Shown in pieces: positions 59,928-64,000 of a stretch of 64,000 bases of DNA. The position numbers and the translations under genes were made by a program. The stretch's first letter is position 1. The number at the start of each line of letters is the position of its first letter. Source of the stretch: Planctomycetaceae bacterium (GTDB taxonomy: Bacteria > Planctomycetota > Planctomycetia > Pirellulales > Pirellulaceae); NCBI GenBank assembly GCA_020638975.1, contig JACKHN010000009.1:248001-312000 (forward strand), given 5' to 3'. A model generated the notes under the pieces. That model worked only from the letters and a program-made list of their open reading frames with translations. It searched no databases and was not told where the DNA came from.

Positions 59928-61514
59928 ATGCCATTTCCGGTTACGTGTCAGTGTGGGCAGCGTTTCATGGCGCAGGATCATTTGACGGGCAAGCAAGTGC
60001 CTTGCCCAGCCTGTGGCTGTTCGCTTCTGATACGAAATCCCAATCCGACTTCCGCAACGACACCACACCGGACAACGACTCGACCAACAACGCAATCGCC
60101 TCGTGTCCCGCAAGTCGCTTGTGTTTGCGGTCGCACCTATCAACCGGGCCCGGAACTCGCCGGACTCACCGTGCGGTGTACCGCGTGCGGCAACATCCTT
60201 CAAGTTCCGGGACTACCACGCAGTCCAACGCTCGGCGCGAACCAACCGATGCCCCAGTCCGCGCCCAAGTTGCCGCCGAAAACAGTGTTTCCTTCGACGA
60301 TGAAACGGCCCGCTCGCCCAGCGAGAACCAAGACATCACAATCTTCGGAAGCGAGTGAGCAACGAACGTTGCGAATCGTCATTGGGCTCGCGATCGCGGT
60401 GTGTGTGTTGGCGTTCATCGGCGGCGTCTGGTATGCAGTCTTTCCGACAATGACGCGGCAACTCGCAGAACGCGGCGAGAAGGAGGAAGGCGATTCGGAC
60501 ACACCATCGACCGACGGCGATAGCGAGGCTGCGGCACCATCCGAACCGACGTCCGATCCCTTCGTCAGCGAAGTCGGCAGCACCAGTTCGACGAGTGCCG
60601 AGACGACGTACCAATCTCAAGCCGTGGCAGACGACAATCCGTTTGAATCCACGAGTTACGAGTCCGTTCCCGATGGTTCGACAGCCGAGATGAACGCCGG
60701 TGCCTACGCTACTGCAAATGAGACGGGAAGTTCGTCGTCGCAATCCGGTTCAGGTGCTTCCGGCGTTGTCGTGCCCGGCGTCGTCGCCTCAAGCCAAGGA
60801 AAGACGCTTGATCTGGTTGGCAGTTTGCACGCGTGGCACGATCAGCCGAATCATGATCTCAAGGCGATTCGTCGAATTGGTGGTGACAACTTGGCGGTCT
60901 ACGCACACTACAGTTGGATGACGGAACTCCTGCCGCATCTTGGTCACCAGAGCACTTACGACAAATTCGACTTCAGCAAATCGTGGCTCGACGACGTCAA
61001 TCTGCAACTGAGCGGCGAACTCATTCCACAGTTCCAAAACCCCAATGATCAGCGAGCGAGGTGGAAGGGCTATCCTTTCGAGAATATGGCGCTCACGCAC
61101 TTCGTTGGAATGGCGGGTGTAGAAGATCGTCGGAACGTTGTGGCGGCCAAGTTGCCTCGCAGCGATCCTCGCGCGGGAATCTTTGGCTACGACGAAGTTG
61201 CCAAACGAAACGAGATCGCCGACGGCGAAAGCAACACGATTATGTTGATTGGCAGCGGCAAACTCGCTTCGCCCTGGGTGGCAGGCGGTGGGGCGACGGT
61301 TCGCGGGGCGCGGGAACCCTACTTCGACGAACTAACCGGGTTCGGCTCGCAAGGCAGTTCACGAACAGGTGCGATCTCGGTGATGGCAGACGGATCGGTG
61401 CGATTCATTTCGTCCGACATCGACTCAGCAGCATTTCGAGCCATGTCGACCATCCACGGTGGCGAGAGCGATGATGTGTCGCGATGGCTGTCGGACGCCC
61501 AGTTGACTAGATAG
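59928..61514 (+). CDS. Double zinc-ribbon membrane protein fused to a DUF1559-like domain (copy 4)
   Basis: From ATG 59928 (MPFPVTCQCGQRFMA) the protein is 528 residues. Two zinc-ribbon units have C7/C9/C26/C29 and C65/C67/C84/C87. A Pro/Ser-rich stretch, a transmembrane helix (148-170) and an acidic Ser/Thr linker follow. A DUF1559-like C-terminal domain includes DGESNTIMLIGSGK and VMADGSVRFISSD. There is no prepilin leader, unlike the other three copies. The cysteine units should sit in the cytoplasm and the DUF1559 domain outside. AAGGAACGGGCA precedes the ATG. Longer frames to 59793 are not family-like. Confidence 0.82.
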   Translation: MPFPVTCQCGQRFMAQDHLTGKQVPCPACGCSLLIRNPNPTSATTPHRTTTRPTTQSPRVPQVACVCGRTYQPGPELAGLTVRCTACGNILQVPGLPRSPTLGANQPMPQSAPKLPPKTVFPSTMKRPARPARTKTSQSSEASEQRTLRIVIGLAIAVCVLAFIGGVWYAVFPTMTRQLAERGEKEEGDSDTPSTDGDSEAAAPSEPTSDPFVSEVGSTSSTSAETTYQSQAVADDNPFESTSYESVPDGSTAEMNAGAYATANETGSSSSQSGSGASGVVVPGVVASSQGKTLDLVGSLHAWHDQPNHDLKAIRRIGGDNLAVYAHYSWMTELLPHLGHQSTYDKFDFSKSWLDDVNLQLSGELIPQFQNPNDQRARWKGYPFENMALTHFVGMAGVEDRRNVVAAKLPRSDPRAGIFGYDEVAKRNEIADGESNTIMLIGSGKLASPWVAGGGATVRGAREPYFDELTGFGSQGSSRTGAISVMADGSVRFISSDIDSAAFRAMSTIHGGESDDVSRWLSDAQLTR

Positions 61515-61525
61515 CGAGGTAATCG

Positions 61526-63049
61526 ATGGAATTGCGTAAACCCGACTGTTGGTGGCAAGTGCGATGTCTCGCAAAGAGTTGCTGCTTTTTGTTTGTGTTG
61601 AGTTGCGGACTTCCTGCCCGGACTGCCTACGCCGATCTCGTGCTTTATCGCGTACCCGGTCTGTCCAGCGTGGTCGCCCTTCAAGGCACGACGACGGTGA
61701 ATCAAGGTGGTTCCGTTACTTACAAACATCCTGAGTTCGGCACGCTCTACTTTGATATCAAAGATGCCAAGATCCACCGCGTGCCAACAACTTCCGCCCT
61801 CTTCGCTCGGCACGTCCGACTTGCGGGAGAGGATGCCGATAAATTAATGGATGCCGCGCGCTGGGCACTTCGCAACGGATTGCTGAAGCAGCATTACGAG
61901 GCGGTTGCCAAAACACTTGCAGTCAATCCGCAGCATCCCGATGCATCGCGAGTCCGTGACCTCAAACGACGCATTGAAGTGCCGATCGCCGATTCGAGCC
62001 AGCAAGAGCGCGAGATGCGAGCACTGGTCGGGCGCCCTGACATGAAGATCAGAACCAGTAACCACTTCATCCTGATGTATGACACGTCCGACAAACCGAC
62101 GGAACACAAAAAGACGAGTCGGGCGGAGCAGCGACTCGAGTTACTCGAGTTGGTGTACGAAAGTTTCATGCTTCGTTTCTTTTCTCATGGCGTCGATCTC
62201 GATATTCCGCAAGAACGCATGAAAGTGGTGCTGTTCAGCGAACACCGGGACTATTTACAGTTCGCTACGCAACTCAGCCCGACTCTGCAAAGTGCTTCCG
62301 GTTTTTGGGATGGCCAAAACAACACATCCGTCTTCTACGATCATGCCACAACGGACGACTTCAAGATTCTTCAAGCGATGTCCGACCAACTGCAAGAGAT
62401 GAAAGAAGCGGCGAAGAAACTCAAACGGAACGAGCGTCCGGCGTTCAAGGTCGGTGATCGAATCATCGAGTTGAAAGATCTCGCTCGAATGGCCGACACG
62501 ATTGAACTGCTCGTCGGTATCGAACGAGAGAACTTGGATATCGAAGTTGTCAGTCACGAAGCAACGCACCAAATGGCGGGTAACACGGGACTTTTCCCAC
62601 GCGACGTGGTCGTCCCCAGTTGGGTGCATGAAGGGCTCGCGACCTACTTCGAGACACCCGACGATGCTGCTTGGAGTGGAATCGGAGCGGTCAACTCGGA
62701 TCGATTAGACCTGTATCGCGTCCTGGAACGAGACCGCGTCCACTCCAACATCGACTTCATCGTGGGAGATCAGATCTTTGACATGGCCGCTTCGATTCGG
62801 GGTACGCTGCATGGGTATGGTCAGGCCTGGGCACTCACGCACTTTTTGATGGAACGGCATTTTAAGGAGTTCATCAACTTCTATCGTCGTATCGGCGAGA
62901 TGCCGCCCGACGTCCTGATCAGCCCGCAGGTCTTAACCGATTTGTTCAGCGAGTCGTTCGGATCGGATCGTCGCAGCCTGGACAATGAATGGCGAGCCTA
63001 CATGCGGTCGCTCAAGACGGACCTGGAACTCATCCTGGATGAAGAGTAA
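61526..63049 (+). CDS. Secreted DUF1570 putative metallopeptidase
   Basis: This 507-residue protein has a signal peptide (hydrophobic 16-35, ending TAYAD). A zinc-peptidase signature HEATH (HExxH, 344-348) lies within VVSHEATHQMAG, followed by VPSWVHEGLATYFE, where E369 is a possible third ligand as in gluzincins. This is DUF1570, a family of predicted metallopeptidases. The N-terminal part (about 40-300) has no recognised domain. It lies 11 bp after the DUF1559 fusion gene and may be co-transcribed with it. Confidence 0.85.
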   Translation: MELRKPDCWWQVRCLAKSCCFLFVLSCGLPARTAYADLVLYRVPGLSSVVALQGTTTVNQGGSVTYKHPEFGTLYFDIKDAKIHRVPTTSALFARHVRLAGEDADKLMDAARWALRNGLLKQHYEAVAKTLAVNPQHPDASRVRDLKRRIEVPIADSSQQEREMRALVGRPDMKIRTSNHFILMYDTSDKPTEHKKTSRAEQRLELLELVYESFMLRFFSHGVDLDIPQERMKVVLFSEHRDYLQFATQLSPTLQSASGFWDGQNNTSVFYDHATTDDFKILQAMSDQLQEMKEAAKKLKRNERPAFKVGDRIIELKDLARMADTIELLVGIERENLDIEVVSHEATHQMAGNTGLFPRDVVVPSWVHEGLATYFETPDDAAWSGIGAVNSDRLDLYRVLERDRVHSNIDFIVGDQIFDMAASIRGTLHGYGQAWALTHFLMERHFKEFINFYRRIGEMPPDVLISPQVLTDLFSESFGSDRRSLDNEWRAYMRSLKTDLELILDEE

Positions 63050-63093
63050 CGTGGGTACTTCGCGAAACACTTTGAATGTCTAGGATCTGAATC

Positions 63094-63756
63094 ATGGGAC
63101 GCCGAGCACTGAAAGCAGTCGATCCGTCGGTCGACTTATCGAACTTTCTGTACACCTTAGAGGACGTGCCAGCGCCACTGGTCGCACGCGAGTTCTTTGG
63201 ACGCAACGCTCCTTTCGAAGTCGAAGTTGGCAGTGGCAAAGGCCTCTTCCTGCAAACGGCCTCGGCGAATTATCCCGATCGCAACTTTCTCGGCATCGAG
63301 ATGGCTCGCAAGTACGCGAGGCACGCGGCAGGGCGACTCGCCAAACGAGAACTCACTAACGGCAAAATGATCAGCGGCGATGGTCTGCGACTGTTCCGCG
63401 AGTTCTTGACGGACGAAAGCGTGGATGCCGTACACGTTTATTTCCCGGACCCTTGGTGGAAAGACAGACATCGCAAACGCCGCGTGATGAAACCAGAGTT
63501 TCTTCGCGACATACAGCGCGTGCTTGTTCCCGGCGGCTCGCTGCATTTCTGGACCGACGTCGAGGAGTACTTCCAATCCACGCTGGAGTTGATCGCAGCA
63601 GAAGTTTCCTTGGAAGGCCCACTCCCAGTCGACGAGCGTCCGGCCGAGCATGACTTGGACTATCGCACACACTTCGAGCGACGGATGCGGATGCACGATG
63701 AACCGGTCTATCGTTCCGAATTCCGCAAACCTGTTACGAATCCGTTACAGAAGTAA
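63094..63756 (+). CDS. trmB: tRNA (guanine-N7-)-methyltransferase TrmB
   Basis: This 220-residue protein has a SAM motif FEVEVGSGKGLFL, then FLGIEMARKYARHAA and the TrmB signature VHVYFPDPWWKDRHRKRR, with PEFLRDIQRVLVPGGSLHFWTDV after it. It makes 7-methylguanosine at position 46 of tRNA. The length is typical. The cytoplasmic gene starts 44 bp after the DUF1570 stop and may be in the same transcript or have its own promoter. Confidence 0.95.
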   Translation: MGRRALKAVDPSVDLSNFLYTLEDVPAPLVAREFFGRNAPFEVEVGSGKGLFLQTASANYPDRNFLGIEMARKYARHAAGRLAKRELTNGKMISGDGLRLFREFLTDESVDAVHVYFPDPWWKDRHRKRRVMKPEFLRDIQRVLVPGGSLHFWTDVEEYFQSTLELIAAEVSLEGPLPVDERPAEHDLDYRTHFERRMRMHDEPVYRSEFRKPVTNPLQK

Positions 63757-63807
63757 CCGCCGACTTGTACTAGAATTCCGCCAACATCAATTCCGTTGGA
63801 GAATTCT

Positions 63808-64000
63808 ATGACACTCTTACGCCGCATGTCGCGTTTTAGTCTGCGTGGTTTCCTTGCCTTCCTGATGGTCATGAGCTTGCCGATAGGTTGGTTTAGCATG
63901 CACGCCGGTGCAACTCAGCGGGAGTCGCGAGTGCTCACGAAGCTATCGGAGATCGTTGGGCCAGTTGACGAGATTCGAGGGATGTCATTTTACATGAGGT
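63808..64000 (+). CDS. Start of a membrane-anchored protein (3' part outside the window)
   Basis: From ATG 63808 the visible part reads MTLLRRMSRFSLRGF, then a hydrophobic helix (FLAFLMVMSLPIGW), then HAGATQRESRVLTKLSEIVG. The pattern RFSLRxFL plus one helix plus QRE is common at the start of planctomycete membrane-anchored proteins of many C-terminal types. TTGGAGAATTCT precedes ATG. Only 64 residues are visible, so no function can be assigned. Confidence 0.6.
   Translation, partial: MTLLRRMSRFSLRGFLAFLMVMSLPIGWFSMHAGATQRESRVLTKLSEIVGPVDEIRGMSFYMR

Noticed and set aside
1..64000. tRNA, rRNA or CRISPR array
   Set aside because: No tRNA-like TTCGA-loop cloverleaf, rRNA stretch or regularly spaced direct repeats with unique spacers were seen by eye. 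A tRNA scan would be needed to exclude a missed tRNA.
1..64000. Prophage or integrated element
   Set aside because: No integrase, transposase, phage structural gene or attachment-site duplication was seen. The palindromes are short and carry no genes.

Overview
This 64 kb window looks like chromosome from a member of the Planctomycetota, most plausibly the Pirellulales. This is inferred from gene content, not from a marker gene. The evidence is four DUF1559 (prepilin-like) genes, a LEPR-xLL/GEVED surface protein, DUF1080 and DUF1570 proteins, two CRTAC1-type FG-GAP/ASPIC proteins, a very large J-like/BTRD1/LamG/WD40 protein, a ThiD2-ThiE fusion, and many short intergenic palindromes. No rRNA, tRNA, CRISPR array, phage gene or transposase gene was seen. 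Base composition and coding style look even, so the window reads as resident chromosome.

Layout. 0-6 kb (minus strand): the start of a surface FG-GAP protein that runs off the left edge, an NtrC-type response regulator with its sensor kinase, and an LptF/LptG-type permease. 6-11 kb: a membrane PP2C phosphatase, a PEGA lipoprotein and an MlaE-MlaF-MlaD lipid-transport operon. 11-18 kb: clpC translationally coupled to a small membrane TPR gene, ThiD2-ThiE, a TlpA-like thioredoxin, a secreted protein of unknown function and a CYTH protein. 18-24 kb: a five-EF-hand secreted protein, a tandem 206 bp repeat with hairpins, a small secreted protein, a SUMF1-type protein, a SapC-like protein and a membrane-anchored C39-like peptidase. 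24-31 kb: the 1678-residue mosaic protein, a HAD phosphatase and a DUF1080 protein in one unit, and a small lipoprotein.

31-37 kb: DUF1559, TPR, CRTAC1 and ankyrin genes. 37-42.5 kb: a compact minus-strand operon of two WXG100-like small proteins (both W-x-D variants), a coiled-coil protein and a 1305-residue EccC-like FtsK/SpoIIIE ATPase. It looks like a diderm type-VII-secretion-like system and is the strongest candidate here for a poorly described machine. 42.5-46 kb: a repeat-rich gap, a polytopic membrane protein and an LRR lipoprotein. 46.9-51.5 kb: a second DUF1559-TPR-CRTAC1-lipoprotein set that parallels the one at 31-36 kb. 51.8-55.6 kb: ilvD, a DinB-fold protein, a histidine-rich secreted protein and another DUF1559 gene. 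55.7-59.6 kb: a MoxR-like AAA ATPase, a SAM methyltransferase and a VWA protein in one cluster. 59.9-64 kb: a zinc-ribbon/DUF1559 fusion, a DUF1570 putative metallopeptidase, trmB and the start of one more membrane-anchored protein.

All domain calls come from reading translated sequence by eye. No database search was run.
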